Below are positions 50,763 through 60,700 of a stretch of DNA of 64,000 nt, piece after piece (within the stretch, counting starts at the first letter, position 1; every line of letters starts with the position of its first letter). The notes below the pieces were generated by a model, which saw only the letters and a list, made by a program, of their open reading frames with translations, had not been told where the DNA came from and searched no databases. The DNA lies in the NCBI RefSeq assembly GCF_001905825.1, contig NZ_LIVV01000003.1:230956-294955 (forward strand), read 5' to 3'. Origin of the DNA: Streptomyces sp. CB02009 (lineage in GTDB: Bacteria; Actinomycetota; Actinomycetes; Streptomycetales; Streptomycetaceae). A program made the translations under genes and the position numbers.

Positions 50763-53072
50763 TCACGACCCGCTTCGTGAAGGCGGCCCTTCGAACCGGA
50801 GCACCGATTCGACGGTGCGGCGCAGTGAGCGGGCCGCCGGCGCCGCCGCGTACGAGAGCCGGAAGAGCATCAGCTCGGACTCGTCCGGCTTGCGGGGGAC
50901 GACGGCGGTGAACCTCGCGCGCAGCGTGCGCAGAACGTCGGTGTCGGCGGCGTCGAGTCCGGACTCGCCGGCACCCTCCACCCGGGGGAACAGGTAGAGC
51001 AGCGACGTGTGCGGCTGGAATCCCAGGCCCAGGGACGTGGCGGTGAGCCAGAGCCGCTGCAGGGCACGGCCGCCCTCGGCGAAGGCCCGAGGGCCCTTGC
51101 CCGGGACGGTGAGGCAGCCGACGGCCGACGAGGCGGCCAGCGACTTTCCCGCACTCTCCTCGAAGGCCTTGCCGCCGCCGATCCGGCGGACGAAGGCCAG
51201 ACCGGACCACTGCCGCGCCAGACGGACGCCCGCGAGGTCGACGTCGTCGAACCCCAGCGTGGCGACGTCGATGCCGTCCCGCGTGCGCCGTGCCTCCTCG
51301 GGGTCCCAGCGCAACTCGCCCATCATGTCCCGGTGCAGCTCGGGGGAGAGCATTCGCAGCCGGTCGCCCGCCCCCAGGACCCGGCCCAGCTCGTCCAGCT
51401 GATCGCGTGCGGTGACGAGGTGGAGTCGGGCGCCGCTCGCGGTGGCGCAGTCCTCCAGAGCCGCCGCGTGCGACGCGAGGAGCGGGCGAGCGGGCCCGGG
51501 GTTGCGGTTGGTGGCGCGGTGCTCGACCCAGTCGAACAGCGCGGGGCGCGGGACGTCGGCCGCGCCGGAGAAGGTGAGCCGGCAGACCAGGCCCGGGTCG
51601 GCCGGGGTGGGGAAGTACCGCACCTGGCAGTCCCAGCCGGCGGCCTGGGCCGCGAGGTGCATGTTCTCCACCGCCGCGCCGATGGCCAGATGGGTGGCGC
51701 AGCCTTCGAAGTCGAGCATGGTCCGGGGCTGCAGGTCGTCGACCCGGCAGTCCAGGGCCCCGTCGTGGGCGACGAACCGCCAGGGCTGGCTGTTGCCGCC
51801 GGACGGCGCCTGGATGCCGTGGGCGACCAGGCGGCGGATGCCTTCCTCACCCAGGGTGGCGCCGGCGTCGCCGGGCGGCGGCGGCAGGAGGAGGGGAGCG
51901 GAGGCCACGTCCGTGGCCGGTTCGGGTGTGGGTTCCGCCGGTGGCAGAGCGGTCTCCGCGCCCTCCTGGATCAGGGTGCCGGGATCGACGAAGTACCGTC
52001 CCGAGGCATGGAACTGGCCGAGGAGGAGACGTCGGGCGGTGTCCGTCACCAGCGCGGCGCCCAGGCTGACGCCCGAGGCGAGCTGCGGCCAGGAGGAGAT
52101 TGTCTTGCCCGTCTCGACGAGGGAGGAGACCAGCCGCTCGGAGGGCGCGTCCTGACCGAGGATGCGCAGCAGGTGCGGAAGCTTCTCGCGGGTCGACATC
52201 GCCTTGACCCCGGCGGCCCCTACCCCCTGCAGAAGGCCGTGCAGAAGGGGCCGCTCGGGTTCGAGGTCGAACCGCTCCACATCCAGCATGCCGCGCTCGT
52301 TGGTCTCCATCAGGACGGGGATGCCGAGAGCACGGGCACGTTCACGGACGTGCACCTTGAGGAACATGTCGTCGCACTCCTCGACGAGGAGGTCGGCGCG
52401 GCCACCGCCCGCCAGGAAGACGTCGGTGTTCTCCTCGGTCAGTCCTTCCGGCCAGACGCTGATGTCGAGGTAGGGGTCGATCTCGTACATCTGCCGGGCG
52501 GCGATGACGACTTTGGGCAGGCCGACGTCGGCGACCGAGGCGCGGAGCCGGTTGAGGTTGGAGAGGGAGAGGCGGTCGAAGTCGGCGAGCCGGAACCGGT
52601 CGCCCACGCCCTCCTGGGCGAGGGTGACCGCGCTCGCGGCGCCCACGGAGAGGCCGACCACGGCCACGGTCTTCCGCGAGAGGAGCTCCTGCTCCTCCGC
52701 GGTGATCTTGTAGCGGTTGCGGGACTGGCGGAGCTCGCGGTGCTCGGCCGCCGGCAGGACGTGGACGAGCTGCCGCGACCAGGCGTACCACGCCCAGGTG
52801 CCGTACTCCGCCGGGGGCCTGCCGCCGAGGTGGTCGGCGACCGCGGCCGCCAACTCCCCGGTATCGGGATGCCAGTCGGGTCGCCGGGCGGAGAGGAGCT
52901 CTTCCAGCTGCTCGGCGCACGTGTCGTGGACGGAGTCGACGGCACCGCTGTCGAGCAGCTCGGTCAGGGCCGCGCGTTGCTCGGGCTCTACGGGTGCGTA
53001 CAGCGTCGGCTGCCATGGAGCGGTGTCGCCGGCGGGCCGGGTGAGGGTGCCCAGTCGTGCTTCCAGGTTCAT
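50763..53072 (-). CDS. Rv1355c-type fusion of E1/ThiF-like adenylyltransferase and nitroreductase
   Basis: 769 residues; ATG 53072 is taken because it lies just after the upstream gene's stop, and the frame further upstream overlaps that gene. The N-terminal half is an E1/ThiF-like Rossmann domain (KTVAVVGLSVGAASAVTLAQ, FRLADFDRLSLSNLNRLRAS, DLLVEECDD). The C-terminal half is an FMN nitroreductase fold (GIQAPSGGNSQPWRF, RATNRNP, SLGLGFQPHTSLLYLF). This is the architecture of mycobacterial Rv1355c, of unknown reaction; related pairings act in thiazole/oxazole-type oxidation and in cofactor or peptide activation. It could activate a carboxylate as an adenylate and then reduce or oxidise an intermediate. 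Co-transcribed with the GNAT gene before it (7 bases apart). Confidence 0.85.
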   Translation of the reverse strand: MNLEARLGTLTRPAGDTAPWQPTLYAPVEPEQRAALTELLDSGAVDSVHDTCAEQLEELLSARRPDWHPDTGELAAAVADHLGGRPPAEYGTWAWYAWSRQLVHVLPAAEHRELRQSRNRYKITAEEQELLSRKTVAVVGLSVGAASAVTLAQEGVGDRFRLADFDRLSLSNLNRLRASVADVGLPKVVIAARQMYEIDPYLDISVWPEGLTEENTDVFLAGGGRADLLVEECDDMFLKVHVRERARALGIPVLMETNERGMLDVERFDLEPERPLLHGLLQGVGAAGVKAMSTREKLPHLLRILGQDAPSERLVSSLVETGKTISSWPQLASGVSLGAALVTDTARRLLLGQFHASGRYFVDPGTLIQEGAETALPPAEPTPEPATDVASAPLLLPPPPGDAGATLGEEGIRRLVAHGIQAPSGGNSQPWRFVAHDGALDCRVDDLQPRTMLDFEGCATHLAIGAAVENMHLAAQAAGWDCQVRYFPTPADPGLVCRLTFSGAADVPRPALFDWVEHRATNRNPGPARPLLASHAAALEDCATASGARLHLVTARDQLDELGRVLGAGDRLRMLSPELHRDMMGELRWDPEEARRTRDGIDVATLGFDDVDLAGVRLARQWSGLAFVRRIGGGKAFEESAGKSLAASSAVGCLTVPGKGPRAFAEGGRALQRLWLTATSLGLGFQPHTSLLYLFPRVEGAGESGLDAADTDVLRTLRARFTAVVPRKPDESELMLFRLSYAAAPAARSLRRTVESVLRFEGPPSRSGS

Positions 53073-53079
53073 CGCGCGC

Positions 53080-53796
53080 CTAACGTGCGTTGCCGAGGGA
53101 TGCCGAGGCGGTGGAGTGCCCGAGGCCGAGTTCCTCGGCGACGGCACGGACCACGTCGGTGGGGACACAGGGGGCTTCGTCCAGGGCGCGGTCCAGCAGG
53201 ACCGCCGACCGGGTCAGTCGCTCCTCGCGATGACGTATGGACTCTGCCCTGTTGACGGAGTAGTACGCCGTGATGCCCGGGAACGGGCGGTCGTGCAGGG
53301 GGCGGTCGTGCCGGAACCGCATACCGCACCGTTCGTACCCCTTGATGCGCTCGGTGGGTCCGCTGCCGCAGATCACGGTCGCCCCCAGTCGCTGGGCCGC
53401 CACGACGGAGGAGAAGCACAGCAGGGAGGCGAGGTTGCGGCCCCTCCAGTCGTGATCCACCCAGATGCCGCAGATCTCGGCCACCGACTCGCCGGCGGCG
53501 ACCTCTTCCGCCACGGTGTCGTTGAAGTCCTGGCTCGCGAGGTGGATCTCGGAGGGCAGCTGGCCCGCCGCCTTCCGGTGGATGCGGATGCCGCCGACGA
53601 GCCGCTCGCCCTCGTCGTCCGCCGCCTCGGCGAAGACGGCGAGGTAGCTCAACGGGTCGCGAATGGTGCGCGGGTCGGTGCTTCCGTACTTCGTCAGCGT
53701 CTCGTAGCCGGGTGCGGAGTAGGCGCGCTGCTGGGCTTCGAGATAGGAGTCGTAGGCGGGATCGTCGAACTGTGCGTCCATTAACCGCATGTACAT
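53080..53796 (-). CDS. GNAT-like acyltransferase (autoinducer-synthase/FeeM-like)
   Basis: 238 residues from ATG 53796, with AGAGGA upstream. The acyl-CoA or acyl-carrier binding region is visible as ICGIWVDHDWRGRNLASLL, followed by GSGPTERIKGYERCGMRFR and PGITAYYSVNR. The layout (beta-strand with VDHDWRG, then helix) resembles N-acyl amino acid synthases and autoinducer-synthase-like GNATs rather than classic acetyltransferases. It probably transfers an acyl chain to an amine. The gene precedes and is coupled with the Rv1355c-type gene; the two form a minus-strand unit divergent from the methyltransferase-SDR-SIS-NRPS operon. The acyl donor is unknown. Confidence 0.75.
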   Translation of the reverse strand: MYMRLMDAQFDDPAYDSYLEAQQRAYSAPGYETLTKYGSTDPRTIRDPLSYLAVFAEAADDEGERLVGGIRIHRKAAGQLPSEIHLASQDFNDTVAEEVAAGESVAEICGIWVDHDWRGRNLASLLCFSSVVAAQRLGATVICGSGPTERIKGYERCGMRFRHDRPLHDRPFPGITAYYSVNRAESIRHREERLTRSAVLLDRALDEAPCVPTDVVRAVAEELGLGHSTASASLGNAR

Positions 53797-54532
53797 CGTG
53801 TGTCCTCTTGATTCCTCGTGGGACGGGTCGGGACGGGATGGGTCGGTCGGGTCGCGTCGCGTCGGAATGGATGGGACCGGATCCGGTTCACGGCGGATGT
53901 GGCTGCGGACGGCAGCGAGAAATGCGGACGCCCCATGGCCGGCCGGAAAACTCTCTGGTCTTCTTCGGCGCCGTGCGTCTCGCAGCGCGAGACGTATTCC
54001 GGAGCGGATCCTCGACCCTAAACGATGAATAGGGTGCAGCGGCTCCGATGATCTGTCCGATTTGGAAAGATGATCCGGCTACCTGCCGCTCTATCCAAGG
54101 AACGATTTTCAGCCCCTTGATCGCTCAGGTCGCGGCCGGGATCGGTGCTCCGTCGGCCAAGAATGGTGGGGTGCGGGGGCAGAAACGTTCGATTCGCGCC
54201 ATCGGTAGGGGGCTTGGCGGCGTTAATGGTCTTGTGCGGTTCTCGGGTTTGGTGTTGCCTCGTGGTGCATCGCGGCCTGTTCGGATTCGCCATTCGGGCA
54301 GGACGCGTCAACGGGGAGGAAGATTTCGATGATGCAGGTGAAGGCGATGGTCTAGCCCCGCCCACTTGGCGCCGCGCCCCCGGGGCGGGGTACGGCGCGC
54401 TGCGGGGATCGCGCTTCCACTACCTGCCTCAATGCCGTCAATCGGTTAAACCGGACGTTGTTGGATTTCGCCACGACACGAAACGGCCGAGGGTGCACGC
54501 CCGAGGCTCGTAGCACCGTGAAGGAGATCACC
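53797..54532. promoter_or_regulatory. 736-base divergent promoter region with palindrome
   Basis: No gene is visible. A perfect palindrome CGTCTCG-CAGCG-CGAGACG lies at 53,976-53,994. Nearby G-rich repeats of the GGGACGGGTCGG type (53,818-53,880) and a markedly A/T-richer block around 54,000-54,120 follow. It must contain promoters for the GNAT unit (left) and the biosynthetic operon (right); the palindrome is a candidate operator for a dimeric regulator. Confidence 0.5.
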
Positions 54533-55585
54533 ATGACCGCACCGTCACCGACCGCCCTGGACGAGCTGTGGAAACTGGTGTACACCAGTTTTCGGTTCCC
54601 GTTCCTGCACGCCGCACTGCGCCTGAAGTTATTCGCTCTGCTCAAGGAGCAGCCGGGTGCCACTCGCGAAGAGATAACCCGGGCGCTTGAGTTGGAGGAA
54701 CGCGCGGGGCACGTGCTGTTGCTGGGATGCAGCGCATTCGAGCTCGTACGCAAGGAAGGCGATGGTTACCACAACACCGCCGCGACCGACATTCTCGCGG
54801 GCGATCCGGACGAATTCATGCCGGTCATCGTCCGCTACACCCATGAGATGCTGTACCGCCCGATGGGCTGGCTCTACGAATCACTCGTGGAGAACGACAA
54901 CGTGGGTCTCGACCGCGAGCTGCTGGCCGGCTCGTCGGCGACCACGCTCTACGAGCTGCTCGGCGAGGACAAGAACCTCGAAAAGGTCTTCACCGCCATG
55001 ATGGAGCACCAGAGCCGTTCGGTGGTCGAGGACTTCGTCAACTCCGTGGACTTCTCCTCCTATCAGCACGTCCTGGACGTGGGCGGCGGCACGGGAACGA
55101 ATGCCATCGCTTTCGCCAAGCGGTGGCCGCACCTCCAGGCGACCATTCTCGAACTCCCCAACGTGGCGAAGATGGCGGAGGAGCAGATCGCCGAGGCGGG
55201 TCTCGTCGACCGCGTCCACGCGGTCGGAGCCGATATCTGGCAGGAGGAGTTCCCCACCTCCCACGACTGCGTCGTCTTCTCCCGATTCCTCGAGATCTGG
55301 TCGCCGGAGCAGGTCCGCGAGCTCTTCGCGAAGACCTACCGGGCGCTGAAGCCGGGAGGGCACCTGGTGATCGTCGCCTGCGCCCAGGACGACGACGAGA
55401 CCGGACCCGCCCACGCCGCGTTCATGTCGGCGTACGTGCACACGATCGCGTCGCCCGACGGCCGCATCTACACGCCGCAGGACTTCGAGCAGTGGTACAC
55501 CGAAGCGGGGTTCGAGCCGATGGACCGGCAGTACCCCGGTCGGTTCGACGTCATCCTGCGCGCCCGCAAGCCCGAGGCCGGCTGA
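54533..55585 (+). CDS. Class I methyltransferase, plant-OMT-like, altered catalytic residue
   Basis: 350 residues from ATG 54533, with AAGGAGAT upstream. An N-terminal winged dimerisation domain (~1-100) precedes a SAM-binding domain with LDVGGGTGTNAIAFAKRWP, DCVVFSRFLEIWS and LKPGGHLVIVAC. This is the O-methyltransferase family of streptomycete tailoring enzymes. In O-methylating members a His acts as base just before D-W; here the segment reads FLEIWS, with Glu in that position. The enzyme may methylate N or C, or use SAM differently, as known for some members. It is the first gene of the plus-strand biosynthetic operon. Confidence 0.85.
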   Translation: MTAPSPTALDELWKLVYTSFRFPFLHAALRLKLFALLKEQPGATREEITRALELEERAGHVLLLGCSAFELVRKEGDGYHNTAATDILAGDPDEFMPVIVRYTHEMLYRPMGWLYESLVENDNVGLDRELLAGSSATTLYELLGEDKNLEKVFTAMMEHQSRSVVEDFVNSVDFSSYQHVLDVGGGTGTNAIAFAKRWPHLQATILELPNVAKMAEEQIAEAGLVDRVHAVGADIWQEEFPTSHDCVVFSRFLEIWSPEQVRELFAKTYRALKPGGHLVIVACAQDDDETGPAHAAFMSAYVHTIASPDGRIYTPQDFEQWYTEAGFEPMDRQYPGRFDVILRARKPEAG

Positions 55586-55640
55586 GTCGTCCCGCGGTCC
55601 AGGGCGCTCGCCGTGCCGTCCCGGTGAGGGCGCCCGCGCC

Positions 55641-55670
55641 GGACCGTGCGGCGCATCCGCCGCACGGTCC
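55641..55670 (+). terminator. 13-bp perfect hairpin between methyltransferase and SDR genes
   Basis: Arms 55,641-55,653 and 55,658-55,670 are exact inverted repeats (GGACCGTGCGGCG) around a CATC loop. It could attenuate transcription between the methyltransferase and the downstream SDR, SIS and NRPS genes, suggesting that the latter have their own promoter around 55,680-55,770. Confidence 0.65.
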
Positions 55671-55772
55671 CTGTCCGGTGCCCTCCTCGCGGGCCGCCGC
55701 GATCCCGCCTGCCCGATCCGCGGCGGCGCCCCGGCATGGGAAAGACCGAACAATCCACTATGCGGAGCTTGA

Positions 55773-56519
55773 ATGAAATCGCCTGACAAACTGGCCGTAG
55801 TCACCGGTGGAACCAAGGGAATCGGTCTCGAGTTCAGCCGCCGGCTCACTCGGATGGGATACCGGGTGGTCGCGACGTTTCGCAGCGACGAGGACGCGGC
55901 GAACCAGGCCGCCAAGGAGATGAAGAAGGGGCTCTCGGTCATCCGGTCCGACGTGTCGGATCCCGATGACGTGGCGCGGCTCGCCGACCTGGTGCGTACC
56001 GGTCACGGGACTCCCGAGGTGCTGGTCAACAACGCCGGTCTCAACATCGACCGGCCGGTGCTCGAGATCTCCGACACGGACTGGCGCCAGGTGCTGGACA
56101 CCAATCTCTCGGGGCCCTTCTATATGACCCGGGCATTTGCCCCGCACATGATCGAGGCCGGCGGCGGTTCCATCGTCAACATCGGTGCGACCACGGCGAT
56201 CCGCCCCCGGCTGAACGGTGCCAACTACTGCTCGAGCAAAGCGGGGCTGCTGCACCTGACCAAGTGCCTCGCCATGGAGCTGGCCCCCAGCATCCGGGTC
56301 AACTGCCTCATCCCCGGAATGATCGACACGGAGGAGATGCGGACCCGGTACCGCGTCGCCGAGCCGGAGTACAGGAACGCGCTCCTGGACGAGATTCCGC
56401 AGCGGAGGATCGGCTCCACCGAAGAGATGGCGGACGCCCTGGAGTTCCTGGTGGGAGCGGGAGCCTCCTACGTGACGGGCCAGAAGCTCATCGTCGACGG
56501 CGGCCAGTTCATGTGGTAG
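55773..56519 (+). CDS. Short-chain dehydrogenase/reductase
   Basis: 248 residues from ATG 55773. Classical SDR motifs: VVTGGTKGIGLEFSRRL (cofactor loop TGxxxGIG; RSDEDAAN suggests NADPH), LVNNAGLN and the catalytic pair YCSSK. At the usual Ser of the triad the text reads IGATTAIRP, so a Thr likely replaces it. The C-terminus (YVTGQKLIVDGGQF) is typical of FabG-like enzymes. It should reduce a ketone or oxidise an alcohol on a pathway intermediate, possibly carrier-bound. Upstream of the SIS gene by 106 bases and in one direction with the NRPS. Confidence 0.9.
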   Translation: MKSPDKLAVVTGGTKGIGLEFSRRLTRMGYRVVATFRSDEDAANQAAKEMKKGLSVIRSDVSDPDDVARLADLVRTGHGTPEVLVNNAGLNIDRPVLEISDTDWRQVLDTNLSGPFYMTRAFAPHMIEAGGGSIVNIGATTAIRPRLNGANYCSSKAGLLHLTKCLAMELAPSIRVNCLIPGMIDTEEMRTRYRVAEPEYRNALLDEIPQRRIGSTEEMADALEFLVGAGASYVTGQKLIVDGGQFMW

Positions 56520-56625
56520 CGGCCCCGCTGTCGGCACCGGCAGTCAGCCCGGCTGACGGCCAGGCCGTCGGCCCGGGTTCGTACATCAATCCCTGACGTG
56601 AGAAACCACAGAGAAGGAGAAGGTC

Positions 56626-57726
56626 ATGCGACCGCGCCTTGAACGCTACCAGGAGTTCCTCGAGCAGGAGTACCGCTCCGGTTTCACGAAGTTCGACGAG
56701 TACGACATCTCCGGGATAACGGATGACCTCGCGAAGAAGATGTCGAGCGGTCACTTCACCCGCATCGTCTTCAGCGGCATGGGCTGCTCGGCCATCGTGT
56801 CGGACGTGATCAAGGTCTTCTTCAACTCGATCAAGAGCGACCTCGAAGTACATGTCTTCAACGACTACGACTTCGAGTACCTGATACCGCGCTCGGTGAT
56901 CGAGGACGACCGGACACTCGTCATCCTGAGCTCCTACAGCGGCCACTCCAACGAGCCCGTCCGGGCCTTCCACACGCTGAGCCCGATGCACGACCGGGTG
57001 CTGCTGCTCACCTCGGGCGGCCGGCTCGGCGAGCTGGGGGAGGAGCACGGCGTGTCCATCGCGCGCTGGACCCTGAGCAAGCCGGACCGCGAGTACCCGC
57101 TGTTCCACGTCGGCCAGTACTTCTCGATCCTGGTCGACATGTTCCTGAAGCTCGGGCTCCTGGAAGAGGACCACGGTCCGGAAGTCCGCGCCCTGGCCCG
57201 GACCTTGGAGACCGACTTCACGCCTGCCCTGCGTGAGCTGGCCGCCGACGCCGCTGTCCGGAGCGAGGACTCCAACATCATCATGCTCGGCTCGCCCAAG
57301 TGGCACGAGAGCCTGCTGAAGCTCGCGAAGATGCACTTCAACGAGATCGCCATGGTGCCCGCGACGCGGAACTACTTCCACGAGTTCTGCCACAGCGAGG
57401 TGGCCACCCTCTCGGATCCCGTGCGCCGTCACAGCATCCTCGTCTTCTCCGACCCGGAGGAGGACGACTACACCCGCGCCAAGCGCGAGAACCTGGTGGC
57501 GCTGCTCACCGCGCCGATCCCGCAGAACGCGAACGTCACGGTGACCCAGATCGAACTCGACCAGCCGACCTTCATGCGCCAGTACTTCACCGCTCTGGAG
57601 TTCGTCCAGTACCTGACCCTGGACCTCGGAAAGGCGCGGGAGACCGCGTCGCGGAACCTCATCTCGGAGGCGGCGGGAAACCCCTGGTACCACGGCACCA
57701 CGATCGACGCGGAGAACGCCGGCTGA
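56626..57726 (+). CDS. SIS-domain protein, PGI/PMI-like
   Basis: 366 residues from ATG 56626, with GAAGGAGAAG upstream. Two sugar-isomerase (SIS) subdomains: the first has VFSGMGCSAIVSDVI and ILSSYSGHSNEPVRAF; the second begins near residue 210 (IIMLGSPKWHESLLKLAKMH). The C-terminal part (NYFHEFCHSEVATLSDP) matches bifunctional phosphoglucose/phosphomannose-isomerase-like proteins of archaea and actinomycetes. A sugar-phosphate isomerase is unexpected in an NRPS cluster without glycosyltransferases; it may isomerise another phosphorylated or keto-amine substrate. It is 54 bases upstream of the NRPS gene. Confidence 0.82.
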   Translation: MRPRLERYQEFLEQEYRSGFTKFDEYDISGITDDLAKKMSSGHFTRIVFSGMGCSAIVSDVIKVFFNSIKSDLEVHVFNDYDFEYLIPRSVIEDDRTLVILSSYSGHSNEPVRAFHTLSPMHDRVLLLTSGGRLGELGEEHGVSIARWTLSKPDREYPLFHVGQYFSILVDMFLKLGLLEEDHGPEVRALARTLETDFTPALRELAADAAVRSEDSNIIMLGSPKWHESLLKLAKMHFNEIAMVPATRNYFHEFCHSEVATLSDPVRRHSILVFSDPEEDDYTRAKRENLVALLTAPIPQNANVTVTQIELDQPTFMRQYFTALEFVQYLTLDLGKARETASRNLISEAAGNPWYHGTTIDAENAG

Positions 57727-57780
57727 CGCGGTCGCGCAGCCCAGGGATCGAAAGCGGAAGCCGACGAAAATGGAGCGATC

Positions 57781-60700
57781 GTGAATGTACGGGGGCGCAG
57801 CACGCTCACGGCCTACCAGCAGGACATCTGGGCGGCGAACTCTCTCTTCCCTGATCTCCCGCAGTTCAACTGTTTCATCGCCGACCGGTTCACCGGCGAC
57901 GTCGACGTCGATCTGCTCAAGGAGTGCTTACGCCGGGCGGCAGACCGCCACGACGCGTTCCAGCTCCGGATCGACCCCGAGGACGGGACGCCGAGCCAGT
58001 GGGCCGAGCACGAGACGTTCGACATCCCGACGATCGACCTCTCGGGAACCGCAGCGCCGCGTGCCGCCTGCGAGGCGTGGATCAAGGACGCGTTCGACGT
58101 CCCGTTCGAGGTGGAACGCCGTCGGCTGTTCACGATCGCCGTGCTCAAGGAGGGCGAGGACACCGTCCACGCCTACGTCAAGGTGCATCACATCGTCGCG
58201 GACGCCTGGGGCCTGAACCTGTTCATGTCCCAGGTGCGCGCCGAGTACGACCAGGTACGGCGGACCGGGAGGTTCGACGACCGGCCCGTACCGTCCTACC
58301 TGGACTTCGCCGAGGAGGAGCGCCGCTACCGGGGCTCGGCCGGCCACGAGGAGGACCGCGCGTTCTTCCAGGAGCAGTTGAAGGACGTCGCACCCGCCTT
58401 CTTCCACCGCACCGCGCCGGCCGGATCCCGCGGAAGCGCCCGCCACAGCTTCCGGATCGAGCGCTCTCTCATCGAACGCATGCGTGAGCACGGTCATTCG
58501 GTCTTCGCGTTCGTCGCGAGCGCCTTCTCCGTGTACCTCTCCCGGATCCACGGCAGCGACGAGATCGTCCTGGGCGTCCCGCTGATGAACCGGACCACCG
58601 ACGGGCAGAAGCGGACCGTCGGGCACTTCGCCAACACGCTGCCCCTGCGGGTGAACCCGCGCCAGGACCTCTCCATGAGCGAACTCGTCGCCGAGGTGCG
58701 GTCCGCCACCCGGGCGCTCAAGCCCCACGAGCGGTTCTCCCTGGGCGACCTGCTGCGCGCGGTGCCGCTCGGGAACGCCGGCCGCAAGCGGCTCTTCGAC
58801 ACCACCATCGCCTACCTGCGCTGGCCGAGCCCGGCCGAGGTGCAGGGCACCACGTACGAGACCGTCGTACAGGCCCGGGCCCATGACGACGACGTCCTGG
58901 CGGTCGTCGTGAACGAACTGGACGACGTCGGCGACGTGCTGGTCGACATGGACTACGCCCTCGACGTCTTCGACGCGGACTTCCCCATCGAGTCGGTGGC
59001 CGCCCACCTGGAGGCGATCCTCAAGGGGGCGCTCGACCGGCCGGACCGTCCCCTGTCGGAGATCTCCATGGTCGGCGCCGCGGAGCGCGCCGCCCTGCTC
59101 GCGGTCGGCAGCGGTCCGGTGACCGACTTCACGCAGGACTCCACGATCCACGCCCTCTTCGAGCAGCAGGCGGACAGGACGCCGGACGCGGTCGCCGTCA
59201 TGGCGGAGGACCCCGCCGACTCCCTCACCTTCGCCCAGCTGGACGCCTGGGCGAACCACGTCGCACACCAGTTGCGGGGCGACGGCGTGGCCACCGGCGA
59301 CCGGGTGGCCGTGGCGGTGGAACGCGGCCCACAGCTCGTCGTCGCCGTCCTGGGGGCGCTCAAGGCGGGCGCCGCGTACGTTCCGGTCGACCCGAGCCAT
59401 CCCGCGGAACGGATCAGGTTCCTGCTGACCGACAGCGGTGCCGCATCCGTCCTGCTCGGCACCACCGTGCCGGAACGGCTGGTGGGCGGCGCCGTACCCG
59501 TGCGCCGCCTGGAAGCCGCCCCGAGCACCCCGCCCCCGCCGCTCGTCCCCGCCGCCGGCCCGCGCGATCTCGCGTACGTCATCTACACCTCGGGGTCCAC
59601 CGGGCAGCCCAAGGGCGTGCAGGTCGAGCACCGCTCCGTGGTCAATCGGCTGGAGTGGATGCAGCGCGGCTATCCGGTCGGCTCCGGCGACGTCCTGCTG
59701 CAGAAGACACCGGCGACCTTCGACGTCTCCGTGTGGGAGCTGTTCTGGTGGTCGATCACCGGTGCCGGACTCGCGCTCCTCCCGCCCCGGGGCGAACGCG
59801 ATCCCCGCGTCATCCTCACGACGATGCGGGCGCACCGGGTGAGCGTGGCCCATTTCGTGCCCTCGATGCTCGGCCCCTTCCTCGACCTGCTCGAAGAGGA
59901 TCCGGCGCTGCGGGACGGGATCACCTCCCTGCGCCTGGTCTTCTGCAGCGGTGAGGCGCTGACGCCCGCACACGTGCACCGGTTCCACCAGGTCTTCGCG
60001 GCGGCCGGCACCGCGGCACCACGGCTCGTCAACCTCTACGGTCCGACCGAGGGGACGGTCGACGTCACGTACCACGACTGCCCGGCGGACCCGGACGGCG
60101 AACCGCGCCGCGTACCGATCGGACGGCCGATCGACAACATCCGGCTCTACGTGGTCGGTGCGCACGGAGACCTCCAGCCCGCCGGAGTCGCCGGGGAGCT
60201 CTTCCTCTCGGGCGTGGGCGTGGCACGCGGCTACCTGGGCCGGCCCGACCTGGACGCCGCGGCGTTCGTCGACGACCCCTTCACTCCCGGCGAGCGGATG
60301 TACCGCACCGGGGACCGCGCGCGATGGCTCGCCGACGGCACCCTTGAGTACCTGGGCAGGCTCGACGACCAGGTCAAGATCCGCGGGAACCGGGTGGAAC
60401 TCGGCGAGGTCCGCAACCACCTGACGGCCCTCGCCGGCGTCAGGGACGCCCTCGTGGTGGACCGGACCACCCCCTCCCGTGGCGCCCATCTCGTCGGCTA
60501 CTACGTGGCCGACGAGGGAGAGCCGCTCCCCGATCTCCGGACGCAACTCCTGTTGTCACTACCGGAGTTCATGGTGCCCGCCTTCTTCGTACGGATCGAC
60601 TCGATCCCCCTCACCGCGAACGGGAAGGCCGACCGCGGCAGGCTGCCCGCCCCCGCCGTCGAAGCGGACGCCGCGGCCGCGGCACCCGCCAACGAGATCG

